A DNA stretch of 64,000 nt from positions 501,953-565,952 of the forward strand of contig BJOX01000064.1 of assembly GCA_009731375.1 (NCBI GenBank). Direction: 5' to 3'. Positions 53,750 to 64,000 of this stretch are shown here, piece after piece. The notes below the pieces were generated by a model, which saw nothing but the letters and a program-made list of their open reading frames with translations, searched no databases and had not been told where the DNA came from. A program made the position numbers and the translations under genes. Each line of letters opens with the position of its first letter. Within the stretch, counting starts at the first letter, position 1. This stretch comes from Paulinella micropora. Lineage: Eukaryota; Cercozoa; Imbricatea; Euglyphida.

Positions 53750-54471
53750 TGTTTGGTCTATCAGCTATGCATATCCGAAGACATAGGCATCCAGTCCACC
53801 ACGCCACCAGTTGGTGGCTGGGCAGCGGGCTGGAGATGGGCACTGGGCCCCGGAAATGTGCTGTCTGAACCCTCCCTGGCTGGAGGGCCCAGACTGGTTC
53901 CAGACACGTGTCCGTGATCACGTGCCGCCAAGGCTCGGGTCCGAGGGGTACACCAACCCTCGAACTTCATCCAAGGCGACCACTTTCGCGGCGGCCGGAC
54001 TATGCCTTAAGATCTCCCTGCTTATGTGCCTACCCGCACACAGGAACATCCCACTCCCGTCTAGTCTCTGAACCTTTCCCATTTGCCAGGCTATCACTGG
54101 ACAGAGTCCGCTTAGCGGAGCAGCGGTAGTCAACCGATTAGGAGCGGTGCGCGGGTAGCCTCGCAAGAAGGGACTTGGCTGCAAGTTACCCATTATTCCC
54201 TGCGTGGCCTTATCCTTCGAGTTTTTACCATCCGACGAGCGTTACCTCGCCTGCTGCACCTTGCGGTTTCCCGCAGTCCGCGGTATCGAAGGCTTTTAGG
54301 GCTTTCCAGAACAGTTTGAGAGTGTATCAAGGGCCCACGAAGGGTCAGCCCTGGCCAGTCTCACTGTACCAGCTGCGACAAATCCGAAACATAGCTGGTG
54401 CAGGGCTGTGAGGGGTGGATGTGCGAGCAAGACATAGCTTAAGACTTGCCCGCGTGCCTAGCCCCCCGGAT

Positions 54472-54531
<60 letters not shown>

Positions 54532-54573
54532 GTAGGGTAGGTAGATAGGTAGATAGGTAGATAGGTAGATAGG

Positions 54574-54621
<48 letters not shown>

Positions 54622-54760
54622 CCTTCCAACCCATCTCAGGCTGCCATTCCAGCAACTGGCCCGGCGGGACCTACACCATATGCATGTCTTTATAGATAGG
54701 TGGATAAATAGGTAGATAGATAGATAGGTAGGTAGGTAGGTAGGTAGGTAGGTAGGTAGA

Positions 54761-54792
<32 letters not shown>

Positions 54793-54812
54793 TCTCCCGA
54801 GACTCTCTCATT

Positions 54813-54847
<35 letters not shown>

Positions 54848-54893
54848 CTTCCGCCCCCCCCCCCCCCCCCCCCCCNNNNNNNNNNNNNNNNNN

Positions 54894-54936
<43 letters not shown>

Positions 54937-54942
54937 TTCTTT

Positions 54943-54973
<31 letters not shown>

Positions 54974-55032
54974 GCTGACCTCTTGACGTACTGCAGCGTT
55001 GTGTGCGCGATACTCACCCCCCCAAACCCCCC

Positions 55033-55108
<76 letters not shown>

Positions 55109-55363
55109 CATATACACATACACAGCTGACCTCCTGACGTACTGCGTTGTTGTGTGCGCGGTACTTGCGGCGGCTAAGCCACTCCGAACAGCGATTGAGC
55201 TACATGTATTATGTATGTGTGTATGTATGTATCCCCACCGCCCCCCTTTTTTTTTCCTTTCCCCTCCTCTTCACCCCGCCAACCGACCACAATTTTTTGT
55301 CGGTTTGTCTGTTTTGCTTGTCACTTGGTTTCCTGTTTGTTTGTTTGCTTGTGTGTGTGTGTG

Positions 55364-55396
<33 letters not shown>

Positions 55397-55496
55397 CCCC
55401 CCCCCNNNNNNNNNNNNNNNNNNNNNNNNNNNNNNNNNNNNNNNNNNNNNNNNNNNNNNNNNNNNNNNNNNNNNNNNNCCCCCCCCCCGGGCCTTT

Positions 55497-55539
<43 letters not shown>

Positions 55540-56780
55540 CTTCCTTTCTTTCTCTCTCCCTTTCTTTCTCTCTGTCTGACCCGCTCCACGTAGCTGAGCA
55601 GACGCAGCTGCAGCAGTTTCGGCGCAAGGTCCCTCACGTGCTGCACATAGCTTTTGCACCTACATTTACACAGACATGCAGCCATGCATACATACAAACG
55701 TACATGCATACGTATATTATCCTTCACGTGTTTACATAGCTTTCGTTACCTACAAACACATATATGCAGCCACGCTTACATACAAACATACATGCATACG
55801 TATATGCACACATACGTGCATACGTACGTACATACATGCATACATGCATACATGCATACATATATAAATGCATATATACGTACACCCACATACATACACA
55901 CATACACACATACATACATACATACATACATACACATAAAAGCATAAATGATAAATACATGAATATACATTACATGTATATCTAATGTGTGACCACTTGC
56001 CCTCGTCAGAGCATTTGCTTATAGATAACATGACGATACATTACATGTATATATGAAAAAAAATGTGTGACCACTTGCCTTCGTCGGAGCGTGTGCTGAG
56101 GATCACCTTGCAATCCGGCCATGCCTCTAGCCAATAGACGAACAAGAACAACGAGAACAAAAGGAACAATAAGAATAACAACACATACACGCGTATCCGC
56201 GTGCAGGATTGCGCACGTGCAGGAATGCATCAACACAGAAAGTGTACTGACTGGAATGATAGGGTGCTGAGAAACAAATAAGGAAAAGGAAAGGAGAGAA
56301 ATACACACAGAGAGACGGAGAGAGATATAAACAGAGGAAAGAAGCTGGTGGGTTGAGAGAGAATCAGAGATAGAAAGAGAGAGGAGAAAAGGGTTGAGGA
56401 GAGAGGGGAAAGGGGAAAGGTGGATAGAAACCTCCTCAAACCTCCCTGCAGACGAGCAATTTGGCTGCTCTCTTTCTCCCTTTCTCTGCATATCTCTGTC
56501 ATTTTTTCAAATTACCTAAGAACTCCCTGAAGAAGTAGCAGTTGGGTTCATCCAACACTGCGTCCTCCGTGAACCTAAACACACACACACACACACACAT
56601 GGATAGAAGGAGACAAAACGAGAAAGAAGGGGACTAAGCGCAACAAGGGAGGAGGGAACATGAGAAAAGAGAGGAGATATGGTTTAAAATGAGAGCAGAG
56701 AGAAAATGGCTTAAGAAAAATTTTAAAGAAGGGAGGAAATATGGACTAAGAAAAAAAAAAAAAAAAAAAAAAGATTAAGC

Positions 56781-56813
<33 letters not shown>

Positions 56814-57002
56814 CTGCGTGCCGCTTGAAGTCGGGTTGTTCCAGTTCTCCTTTGAAGAGCGCCAGGTAGAACTGCCCATGTCGGCGAAAAGTGCCCACGT
56901 AGTGAATTGCCTGCAGTATAGAAAAGTGCCCACGTAGTGAATTGCCCGCCCGCGCCAGACAGTATAGCACGCAGCAACCACAGCGGGATAGAGAAGAGGT
57001 AG

Positions 57003-57062
<60 letters not shown>

Positions 57063-57288
57063 TAGTCTGTGCAACCATGGAGCGCTTGTATTCTACTCCC
57101 TCTTCCTCTTCGTCTTTCTCTTTTTCTATCTCTTTCCTTCATTTCTAACTAACTCCTTTTTGTCGTGTGGTTGCAAAGGGGGGACGGTTTGAAACTATCA
57201 AACGTGCGCGCATACACCGAATGTATACGCTCGTATTGGTGTGTGCTGTTTTGGAAAATTCAAGTATATTTGTATTGAAAATAAATAA

Positions 57289-57359
<71 letters not shown>

Positions 57360-57696
57360 ACAAAAAAATAAATAAGATGCCTTACATATGTTTATAAATC
57401 TGCTTTTTTTGCAAGCATGTATGTATGAAATATGTAAGTATGCACGTGTTGTGTGTTGTGTGTGTGCTTACGTCAAACCCAAGGATTCGCAGTGCCTTTT
57501 GGAGCGACAGGGTGCCTACAATGACACCACCAACGATCCACAGCAGAGGATAATCAAGGGCGAAACTCAACAGAACAACAAGAATAATAACAACAGAAGC
57601 AGTAGCAACAGTAATAACAGCGACAGCGACAACAGCGACAACAACTTCAACAACAACAGCGGCAACGACAACTTGACGACGGCAAATGACGACCAC
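51482..57696 (-). CDS. P-loop sulfotransferase-family protein, exons scattered in microsatellites
   Basis: Likely minus-strand exons: 57696-57472, 56910-56822, 56574-56516, 56126-56072, 55650 to about 55590, 55163-55131, 54670-54623, 53352-53282, 51779-51699 and possibly 51526-51482. Exon 1 has a Val/Ala-rich hydrophobic helix, then [20 protein letters not shown], which aligns with the 5'-phosphosulfate loop (GRTGTxSL). The family's Arg-Thr is replaced by Ile-Val. Exons 3-4 give [20 protein letters not shown] (3'-phosphate-binding region). Exons 6-8 give [26 protein letters not shown] and [18 protein letters not shown], closely matching the C-terminal part of the PF17784-type family. Such enzymes move sulfate from PAPS; the N-terminal helix suggests a Golgi type II membrane protein. 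Two splice sites are irregular: a GC donor after exon 2, and a frame mismatch between the exons at 54623 and 53352. The gene may be decaying. Confidence 0.72.
51530..51958. repeat. GATA arrays with a partial exon copy
   Basis: GATA and GGTA repeats surround the sulfotransferase exon at 51779-51699. They also surround a partial second copy at about 51630-51590 (minus strand, [12 protein letters not shown] against [12 protein letters not shown]). The partial copy retains a donor GTATTT. Confidence 0.8.
51959..52290 (-). mobile_element. retroposon-like copy b, 3' end joined to TATC repeats
   Basis: On the minus strand the segment ends TAGACTAAACATA and then passes into TACC/TATC repeats. It is flanked by GATA-type arrays on both sides. 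It shares its 3' end with copies a and c but little of the interior. No ORF is recognised. Confidence 0.5.
52291..53280. repeat. long GATA/GGTA/GGAT arrays with four partial exon copies
   Basis: Tetranucleotide arrays contain four fragments of the sulfotransferase exon that is complete at 53352-53282, at about 52534-52575, 52739-52781, 53014-53056 and 53145-53187. Each covers the exon 3' half (encoding [10 protein letters not shown] or a variant) and, on the minus strand, runs straight into a GT that matches the exon's donor. Confidence 0.88.
53357..53748. repeat. GATA/GCTA/GGTA array
   Basis: Continuous tetranucleotide repeat, mainly GATA with GCTA (53401-53430), GGTA and GGCA blocks, directly preceding retroposon-like copy c. 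Confidence 0.95.
53749..54473 (-). mobile_element. retroposon-like copy c, 3' end joined to TATC repeats
   Basis: On the minus strand the segment ends TAGACCAAACATA and passes into TATC repeats; it is also bounded by GATA repeats on its other side (54474 onward). At about 720 bp it is the longest of the three copies, GC-rich and with no recognised coding region. It could be the 3' end of a LINE. Confidence 0.5.
54474..54975. repeat. GATA and CTTT/CT repeats with a gap
   Basis: GATA/GGTA arrays flank the sulfotransferase exon at 54670-54623. They are followed by TTTC repeats, a C homopolymer, an 18-N gap (54876-54893) and CT/CA repeats. Confidence 0.9.
54979..55014 (-). repeat. second copy of the sulfotransferase YRAHN exon
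   Basis: On the minus strand this encodes [12 protein letters not shown] followed by GTCAGC. It duplicates the exon at 55163-55131 ([11 protein letters not shown], also followed by GTCAGC). CT and CA repeats lie between them. Since both have an AG before and a GT after, alternative use of one or the other is possible. Confidence 0.75.
55406..55478. other. assembly gap (73 N)
   Basis: Unresolved bases between G/C homopolymers. Confidence 1.
55660..56070. repeat. ACAT arrays with a partial copy of the DEGKW exon
   Basis: ATAC/ACAT-type repeats occupy most of this intron of the sulfotransferase gene. At about 55990-56025 (minus strand) lies a partial copy of the 3' end of the exon at 56126-56072, SDEGKW followed by GTCACA, together with the adjoining intron block ATACATTACATGTATAT. 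Confidence 0.8.
57279..57375. repeat. AAAT microsatellite
   Basis: About 20 AAAT units (TTTA on the minus strand), in the first intron of the sulfotransferase gene. Confidence 0.95.
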
Positions 57697-57969
57697 GGCG
57701 CAATCAACAAAGAAAGCAGTGGCAGCAGCAACAACAACGAGAACAGAAAAATGTCATATCTGTTTTATCAAAAACCACAAGAAACAACAAGAACAACAGA
57801 GGCATTCAAAACCACAAAAGCATGCAAAACGCACAGGGATACATGGGAGAGACAATACACAGACAGACAGAAGACCCGTTTTCCCCAGGCCTGCACACAA
57901 GATTTTAACCATCTTGGGCGAGCCTGCACCTAGCATATTTATGCATTTGTACTTGGACGGAAGAAGGAA

Positions 57970-59517
57970 AAAGAAAGAAGAAGAAGGAGAAGAAGAAGAA
58001 GAAGAAGAAGAAGAAGCACAAAATAATAGCACATAAGAATAAGCACGACCTAGTCCTTGCCCTCTACATAGACTTTTCAAAGGCCTATAATACGGTCGCT
58101 CACGATAAATTAATATAAACTTAAATATAGCTTCAACTTCTGTGATAACACCCTTGCCTTCTTTACCTCTTACTTCACCAACAGGACACAACAAGTCCAC
58201 ACCCAATATGCCCGCTCGCAACCGCGAACGATAACGCACGGAATCCCATAAGGCAGTACACTATCGACTACCCTCTTCCTCCTATGCATAAATAATATCA
58301 CTCGACACATCACCAATGGCACAGTCACATACGCTGATGATAACACGCTGGTGGTCACAGCCAAAACCAGCACAACCCTGCAAACAAACGCGCAGTAAAC
58401 TATAGACCACCTTATCGTACTTCCATGCTAATAACCTTGTCCTGAACCCAACTAAAACCCAAGATACGATTTTCCATAAGCATCCTTTTAACATCCACCT
58501 CGCAATGAATAGTCAGGTGATAGAGCAATGCCAACAAGCGAAGCTTCTTGGCATAGTCCTACACCGAAGCCTTAAACACCACCAACAAGTCCACAACGTG
58601 ATTACCAAAATCTACCCTATGGTCCAAATCCTAGCTTATGCGAATAAGCTTGTCTACCCATACCTTAAAACAGCTTTACTACTTCCATGTATATACACAC
58701 CTCAAATACAACATAAGTATATGGGGCACGCAAGACAAAAACAAAAAATATATACAACCCCTGGTCAACATCCATAAACGCTAATACGCCTACTGCTACA
58801 AGCAGCCCCGCGCTCCCATATTGCGCCGTTACTGCATAACTTACAACTCCTAGACCTATATAACCTTTATACATACAGAGTCTGCATTGAAACACACCCA
58901 TATATGCACTCAACACAAAAAAAGCATTAACATATGCACGATAATAATTACACTAGCACTAGCACCACGCATAACCGTCGACCAGATATTCTCTTAAACG
59001 CAAACTTTACATAGATAGAAACGATCTGCACTTCACGCAGACTAATGCTAAAATCTACATCATGTTGCCCGATAATATTTTTCACACTAACCAAACTAAG
59101 CCAATTCAAAAAAGAATTAAGAAATATTTGTTAACCAACCAGGCTCGCAGCGCCGAACTCGAAATGTATTCATAACTACACCCCCAGACACTGGTCACTG
59201 CCTCGGTCAGCGATTTGCTTTAGGCAATAGCTGTTAGCAGCTTCTCCATGAGTTATAATTGTACAATTATTTTCTAAATAAAAAGAATCCAAGAATCGAA
59301 GAAGAAGAAGAAGAAGAAGAAGAAGAAGAAGAAGAAGAAGAAGAAGAAGAAGAAGAAGAAGAAGAAGAAGAAGAAGAAGAAGAAGAAAGAAGAAGAGAAG
59401 AAGAGAAGAAGGAAGAGGAAGAGGAAGAGGAAGAGGAAGAGGAAGAAGAAGAAGAAGAAGAAGAAGAAGAAGAAGAAGAGGAAGAGGAAGAGGAAGAGGA
59501 AGAAGAAGAAGAAGAAG
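57970..59517 (+). mobile_element. LINE reverse-transcriptase fragment between GAA repeats
   Basis: Frames here encode LVLALYIDFSKAYNTVAHDKL (reverse-transcriptase motif A), the GIP.GS motif with a TAA in place of the conserved Gln (58249-58251), TYADDNTLVV (catalytic YADD, 58330-58341), and the downstream NLVLNPTKTQ and QAKLLGIVLH regions. Frameshifts and stops show it is dead. The 3' end has an AATAAA near 59277 and then runs into about 220 bases of GAA/GAG repeats. GAA repeats also lie at the 5' side (57970-58017). The 5' portion (ORF1, endonuclease) is missing. Confidence 0.85.
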
Positions 59518-60800
59518 GTATTTTTAGGTTTTGTTCTTTTTAGCTCGATTTGGGAAAAAATTTCCCTCTCTATCTAGTCAGTCGTGATAAATGTGAACGA
59601 GCGCGCAGATTTCTCTGAATTTTCCCGTTCTTCAAAAAAATATTGTCTTTCATCCTCTCGCAGGGATATTGCAGTTCGAAGCCACCTCACCAACTATTTC
59701 AATGCGACGTCTGCAGTATTGGGAGAGTAAAAAGCAACAAAGCTTCTCCTCCTTTTCAAGCTCCTATTTTACTTCAGTTTTGAGGAATGATCACAACAAA
59801 CTTCTTCTATTCATCCTCCGTCCCTCTATATGAAAATAAGCATTAAATATTGTCACATATTACATATATGTAGGTATGTGTATTATGAATCCAGAATATA
59901 CATACATACAGAATATACATACAGAAATATACATACATATACGTACAGCTATGCTATGCTATGCTATGCTATGTTATGCTGTGCTATGCTATACTGTGCT
60001 ATGATATGCTATGCGCGAGCTATGCTAGGCTAGGCTGGGCTGGGCTGGGCTGGGCTGGGCTGCTCTGCTCTGCTCTGTCTGCATGCATGTCTGTCTATGT
60101 CTGCATTGTAAATGTAATGTAATGTAATGTAATGTAATGTGATGTGATGTGATGTAATGTAATGTAATGTAATGTAATGTAATGTGATGTAATGTAATGT
60201 AATGTAATGTAATGTAATGTAATGTAATGTAATGTAAATGTAATGTAATGTAATGTAATGTAATGTAAAATGTAATGTAAAATGTAATGTAATGTAATGA
60301 AATGTAATGAAATGTAATGAAATGTATAATGAAATGTGATGTAAAATGTGATGTAAAATGTAATGTAAAATGTAATGTAATGTAATGTAATGTAATGTAA
60401 TGTAATGTAATGTAATGTAATGTAATGTAATGTAATGTAATGTAATGTAATGTAAATGTAATAAAAATGTAATGTAAATGTAATGTAAATTTAATGTAAA
60501 TGTAATGCAATGTAATGTAGTCTAATGTAATGTGGTAAATGTGGAGGGAAAGTAAAATGTGATGACAAAGCCAAAAAAAGTTCAAGTACTGGCATTAACA
60601 GGTGGAAGGTTGCCACATTCCCTGACGGATAATCGCTTTTAGAAAATCTGATTTCTTCTTTGCCTTTGCCTTTGCCTTTGGTTTAATGAAGTTACTTTTA
60701 CAAGTGACCTCTGGTCATTCATACAAATCGTTAGCCCGAAGGCCATTGATTAAACTAAGACTCGGTGACCTTATATAATTAATATTATTAAAGTAGCGTT
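59518..60800. repeat. ATGCT and AATGT satellites in non-coding DNA
   Basis: After about 400 bases of unique sequence come ATGCT/GGGCT pentamers (59947-60075) and then a long TGTAA array (about 60105-60535). No gene is seen. The rest of the stretch is unique AT-rich DNA. Confidence 0.9.
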
Positions 60801-62210
60801 GTAATAATAATAATATTTATTTCTCTATTAGTCTTATTTCTGTGTGCTCTGTATCTGCTTTTGTCATAGTCAGTAGGCTTAGCAATCTTCCTTTCGTATA
60901 GTTCTCTTTGTTTCCCAATCATTTTTCTTATTTCTTTGCTACACGGCTTCCATTTTCTTTTTTTATTAGATTTTTCGTATTTTTCAATTACATTCTTGAT
61001 TGTTTTTTGTATTATGTGAAAGTAGGCATTAGGTGTTGTTTTGTTAACTTCAGTGTCTAGTTTTTGCTCTAGTTCTGCCTTTATTCGTTTAGTATTCTTT
61101 CCTTTTTGTCTTCATATCTTTTATTACTTAGTCTTTTAGTGTTTTTCTTGTGTACTAGGCGTATGGAATACAGCATATATGAGGTGGTGGTCAGTGATTA
61201 GCACCGGCAGTGTGTCAGCAGTGACATCTGTGCATATAGTTGTGATAATTGTGTCAAGTAGCTTTTTGCTATCCCAGAATGGGTCAACTCTCGTGGGTTT
61301 GGTTATTGTTGTGTACAGGTTGTTGATAACAAGGAATTCACAGGTTGCATGGGTTGGGCGTAGTAAGTCTATGTTTAGATCACCAACAATTGTAATGGTG
61401 GTGTGTGGTGAGGTTGACATAATGGTGTCCATGTTTCTGTAGTGCAGGGAAGAATTCTGGATCACGTGTTTGTGATGATGGTCGTTTGTATATGTGTAGG
61501 ATGGTGTGTATAGGGTTGTTAAGGAGGTGAGTGCTGTGGATTTGCATTGTCGTGGTGGATGCTTTTGAAAGTTTGCTGGTGTGGATTGTGACGTGCATGC
61601 TGTTTTTATAGTAGACAGATACATCAGGTGTATGGTGTGATATGTATCTTGGAAATGATGTATGGTTTGTGTCTGGGTGAAGTTTGGTTTCGGTCAGTGA
61701 TGTGATGTCAGGTATGATTGGTATCTTGTGCATGTGTCTTAATAGAATTTCATGATTATTGGTCAACCTCTTATGTTTATGTGATGTATAGAAAAAGATT
61801 GAGTAGCCTTAGGGAGAAGGGGCGTGAGGTTAGGATGTACTATTCAGTCCAGTGGGGCATCGGTTCGCTTCGATTCGGAGCTCATGAGCTCTTTGCGACT
61901 GCCTCAGCGGCAGCAGGCTGTGAGCTTGAGCTGGAGGATTGGGAGGCCTTGGATCTGTGAGTTTGATCTGGAGAGGAGGGATTGGGAGGCCTTGGATCTG
62001 TGTTTTCTTCCCGGGACTTCTCGAATCTTCGTTTGAGAAATTCGTATTGCGTGGATTTCTTTATTTTGTATACCTTACCAGTCGCTTTGGCACGTACACA
62101 AACATCTCCATTGAATGTCCAGCATCCGGAAATGAAGTTGCGATTGTTTCTTGCAAGTTCACGGGTCATTGCAAACAATTGTTTTGTTGCAGGTGACAAG
62201 CTCTCGTTTA
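60800..62210 (-). mobile_element. LINE 5' part: ORF1 C-terminus, endonuclease and linker
   Basis: Three LINE parts follow in order on the minus strand. At 62199-61882 is an ORF1-like C-terminal domain (LARNNRNFISGCWTFNGDVCVR). At 61766-61136 is an APE-type endonuclease in two overlapping frames (SLTETKLHP; ITIVGDLNIDLL; KPTRV; LITDHHLIYAVF). At about 61130-60810 is the basic linker that normally precedes the reverse transcriptase (KRKWKPCSKEIRKMI). The reverse transcriptase itself is absent here. A frameshift lies in the endonuclease. It may belong to the same family as the plus-strand fragment at 58 kb. Confidence 0.8.
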
Positions 62211-62595
62211 TGAAGATGCCATATGTGTTGTCGCCTCTGTATTCAGACAGGTGCTTCTTCTTCTTCTTCTTCCTTTTTATTGAGAGAACAATTTTACACT
62301 TGGACTCAGGGAACGTCCACGTGAAAAGTATAGCTGGTAAGTTATACCTTTATCTAAGGTGGAAACCTACTTATTCAGTCGAGCGTATTAAAAGAAATTA
62401 TTAATCGGGTATTTGGTGCCTCGGTATTAATATTATTAATATTAATGTTTATGTTTAGATATGTTGCGCGATATGTAACTTAAATTGTTACATTTGTTAA
62501 TATTTTGTGAGGGGTCGTTTATGTATGGCGGCTCAATCACTAGTGGTTAAGGGAAAAGGAAAGAGGGGGAAGGGGTGGGGGGGGGGGGGGGGGGG
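62211..62595. other. short unique region, no gene seen
   Basis: AT-rich sequence with a TTC run near 62252-62270 and a G homopolymer at 62578-62595. No supported coding region. Confidence 0.4.
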
Positions 62596-62669
62596 ACTCT
62601 CTCTCTCTCTTTCTTTCTTTTTTTCTCTCTATCTCTCTTTCTCTTTCTCCCTCTCTCTCTCTCTCTCTC

Positions 62670-62730
<61 letters not shown>

Positions 62731-62953
62731 GACTCTCTCTCTGTCTCTCTCTCTGTCTCTCTCTCTCTCTCACACACACACACACTCACTCACTCACTCT
62801 CTCTCTCTCTCTATATATATATATATCTATCTCTCTCATTATACCCTGTATTCATCATGTGTATTATTAAAAACATGTACTCTATATATACTACTAAAGA
62901 CATATATACTTTCTCTCTCTTCCCCCTCAATCTCTCTCTCTCTCTTTCTTTCT

Positions 62954-62995
<42 letters not shown>

Positions 62996-63058
62996 CTCTC
63001 TCTCTCTCGCTCGCTCGCTCGCTCGATCTCTCTTTCTTTCTCTTCCTCTTTCTCTCGA

Positions 63059-63090
<32 letters not shown>

Positions 63091-63323
63091 TTAAAAACAA
63101 AACCCCTGACTTCCTTCTTTCGAATGGTTACCCACAGATACCGTTTGAAATAAGCCCCATACGCAGCCCCTATACCAGAAAAAGGTGATATGGAGACAAA
63201 GTACTCCTGTCTTATCTTGCTGGTGTTACATATTCTACCCTGTATTCATCATGTGTATTATTAAAAACATATACTCTATATATATACTATTAAAAACATA
63301 TATACTTTCTCTCTCTCTTCTCC

Positions 63324-63354
<31 letters not shown>

Positions 63355-63402
63355 TCTCTTTCTCTTTCTCTTCCTCTCTCTCTCTCTCTCTTTCTTTCTC
63401 CT

Positions 63403-63435
<33 letters not shown>

Positions 63436-63466
63436 CTCTTCCTCTTTCTCTCTCTCTCTCGATCTC

Positions 63467-63497
<31 letters not shown>

Positions 63498-63502
63498 CGT
63501 CC

Positions 63503-63600
<98 letters not shown>
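62596..63600. repeat. CT microsatellites with a duplicated 90-bp spacer
   Basis: Long CT/TTTC arrays are separated by two copies of one spacer, at about 62840-62925 and 63230-63320. Both contain CCCTGTATTCATCATGTGTA and TTAAAAACAT.TACTCTATAT. The duplication therefore covers a unit of CT array plus spacer. Confidence 0.9.
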
Positions 63601-64000
63601 NNNNNNNNNNNNNNNNNNNNNNNNNNNNNNNNNNNNNNNNNNNNNNNNNNNNNNNNNNNNNNNNNNNNNNNNNNNNNNNNNNNNNNNNNNNNNNNNNNNN
63701 NNNNNNNNNNNNNNNNNNNNNNNNNNNNNNNNNNNNNNNNNNNNNNNNNNNNNNNNNNNNNNNNNNNNNNNNNNNNNNNNNNNNNNNNNNNNNNNNNNNN
63801 NNNNNNNNNNNNNNNNNNNNNNNNNNNNNNNNNNNNNNNNNNNNNNNNNNNNNNNNNNNNNNNNNNNNNNNNNNNNNNNNNNNNNNNNNNNNNNNNNNNN
63901 NNNNNNNNNNNNNNNNNNNNNNNNNNNNNNNNNNNNNNNNNNNNNNNNNNNNNNNNNNNNNNNNNNNNNNNNNNNNNNNNNNNNNNNNNNNNNNNNNNNN
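63601..64000. other. assembly gap (400 N)
   Basis: The window ends in unresolved bases directly after a CT array. Confidence 1.

Noticed and set aside
33656-58251. In-frame TAG or TAA in the Gag-like region, integrase, transposase and at the conserved Gln of the LINE GIPQGS motif suggested a reassigned code (UAR = Gln).
   Set aside because: The 2,745-residue ATG2 frame uses only CAA/CAG for Gln and contains no internal TAA or TAG, and it ends at a TAG. The affected frames are all transposon remnants that also carry frameshifts, so decay explains the stops.

Overview
This is nuclear DNA from a eukaryote, probably a free-living protist or alga. Genes are split by GT-AG introns, stop codons are standard (TGA, TAG and TAA all used), there is an AATAAA signal and a short internal run of TTAGGG-type telomere repeat, and no bacterial operon or ribosome-binding signal is seen. 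Taxonomic placement below that is not justified from the sequence. The most striking property is the density of microsatellites (GAA, TTG, ATT, GATA/TATC, ACAT/ATGT, CT/GA, ATTT, AATGT), which fill introns and surround transposon remnants. Eight runs of N are assembly gaps.

Layout. 1-3069: a broken or intron-rich plus-strand gene with SAP and RanBP2-like zinc-finger motifs. 3070-6670: mostly non-coding, with small hairpin repeats, one unrecognised minus ORF and a dispersed repeat (family R1, second copy at 37.7-38.7 kb). 6674-10954 (minus): a 14-exon gene for a TIR-SAM-ankyrin protein of about 820 residues. 10968-28993 (plus): the autophagy lipid-transfer protein ATG2, about 23 exons and 2,745 residues; its start codon lies 13 bp from that of the TIR gene. 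Its 3.9-kb intron 16 is packed with tandem repeats and a tRNA-derived SINE array ending in ATT repeats. 29-35.7 kb: decayed retroelement-like material with a Gag-like zinc-knuckle region and three copies of a 205-bp repeat (R2). 35.8-38.7 kb: palindromic AATATT satellite, TTC repeat and a Gln-rich ORF. 42.3-44.3 kb: interstitial telomere repeat next to a Ty3/gypsy integrase interrupted by one TAG. 44.4-46.1 kb (minus) and 46.5-47.7 kb (plus): two divergently transcribed unknown genes with clean exon phases. 48.3-49.7 kb: a DNA transposon with about 85-bp terminal inverted repeats and a transposase ORF. 51.4-57.7 kb (minus): a sulfotransferase-family gene scattered among GATA, CT and ATAC repeats. 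58-62.2 kb: two opposed LINE pieces (RT on plus; ORF1-like, endonuclease and linker on minus). 62.5-64 kb: CT repeats and a gap.

Two recurring patterns deserve attention. First, at least seven exons in ATG2 and in the sulfotransferase gene have extra partial copies lying in the adjacent microsatellite intron, usually the exon 3' end together with its GT donor. Second, three unrelated retroposon families each end directly in, and are embedded in, their own class of microsatellite, suggesting either microsatellite-targeted insertion or tails that seed the arrays. The genes do not form a pathway; the only tight arrangement is the head-to-head TIR-SAM-ANK/ATG2 pair.
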